Assembly (NCBI RefSeq): GCF_902859945.1
Contig: NZ_CADIKL010000053.1
Location: 1 to 50,728, forward strand
Direction: 5' to 3'
Length of the DNA stretch: 50,728 nt
DNA from: Paraburkholderia caffeinitolerans
Lineage (GTDB): Bacteria; Pseudomonadota; Gammaproteobacteria; Burkholderiales; Burkholderiaceae
The notes under the pieces were generated by a model, which worked only from the letters and a program-made list of their open reading frames with translations, ran no database searches and was not told where the DNA came from. The translations under genes and the position numbers were made by a program. Each line of letters opens with the position of its first letter. Position 1 is the first letter of the stretch. Below are positions 50,535 to 50,728 of the stretch, piece by piece.

Positions 50535-50547
50535 CTCGGCCTATCCC

Positions 50548-50728
50548 TTATTGCGTGAGCACAACGCCGCTGGCCGGCGACCACGAGACATAGACATCGT
50601 CGTTCCAGGCCGGCGCGCCCTCGTTCATGAGGTGCGAGCTGGAGAGGTTCGAGACGATGGTTTTGCCGCCGGGCAGGCGCACGTGATAGAGCGAGTAGCT
50701 GCCCATGTAGGCGACGTCGGTAACCACG
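50548..50728 (-). CDS. potG: C-terminus of a polyamine-type ABC transporter ATPase (partial)
   Basis: The last 60 codons of a gene cut by the window edge read as the TOBE domain of a PotA/PotG ATPase: VTDVAYMGSYSLYHVRLPGG, then NEGAPAWNDDVYVSWSPASGVVL before TAA (50548-50550). The nucleotide-binding part is beyond the window. The position directly before the PotH-like permease fits the potFGHI order. Confidence 0.85.
   Translation of the reverse strand, partial: VVTDVAYMGSYSLYHVRLPGGKTIVSNLSSSHLMNEGAPAWNDDVYVSWSPASGVVLTQ

Overview
The window looks like a chromosomal segment of a high-GC betaproteobacterium in Burkholderiaceae, most likely Paraburkholderia, Caballeronia or a close relative. 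Pointers are the Burkholderia-type trimeric porin, DUF4148-like, DUF3138 and DUF4136 proteins, an HU protein with a histone-H1-like tail, and strong GC3 bias. The genus is inferred from protein character, not from a search. I see no insertion sequence, prophage or CRISPR array.

Left part (1-9314, minus strand): a selenium/formate locus. It holds tRNA-Sec (selC), selB, selA, fdhE and the three structural genes of a respiratory formate dehydrogenase. The catalytic subunit is read through an in-frame UGA at 8724-8726 that is followed by a bacterial SECIS hairpin with the classic bulged U. Nearly the whole Sec decoding kit sits beside its one visible customer; only selD is missing from the window.

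Middle part (9.5-32 kb): mixed housekeeping and accessory genes. These are a BrkB-family membrane protein with a DUF883-like tail, a major porin, an orphan LysR regulator, the HU/H1-like protein, a DJ-1/PfpI enzyme resembling isonitrile hydratase, a DUF4148-like protein, PobA (4-hydroxybenzoate hydroxylase), a family 2 glycosyltransferase, a class II glutamine amidotransferase, a MarC protein, a DUF3311/sodium-solute symporter pair, a PilZ protein, BluB, a VOC protein and a DUF4136 lipoprotein. A three-gene signalling operon follows (OmpR-type response regulator, LysM-FecR secreted protein, CHASE2-PAS histidine kinase). Then come a geneless stretch of about 0.9 kb and an SH3/proline-rich exported protein.

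Right part (32-45.3 kb): the most interesting region, a putative catabolic cluster for an aromatic or N-heterocyclic carboxylate. A minus-strand operon encodes two paralogous amidohydrolase-2 proteins (one has lost both histidines of its HxH metal motif), UbiD and UbiX (prFMN decarboxylase system), a CobW-type metallochaperone GTPase and an arylmalonate-decarboxylase-like Asp/Glu racemase family protein. A LysR regulator separates it from a plus-strand operon with a Tat-exported two-subunit molybdenum hydroxylase and an NCS2 (xanthine/uracil-type) permease. An MFS transporter lies at the far side. Related dyads occur upstream of the MFS gene, in the LysR/molybdenum hydroxylase gap and upstream of the amidohydrolase operon, suggesting one regulon. 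The substrate is not determined.

Far right (45.3-50.7 kb, minus strand): a polyamine-type uptake and oxidation operon (ABC ATPase cut by the window edge, PotH, PotI, DUF3138 porin-like protein, PuuB-like FAD oxidoreductase, cupin).
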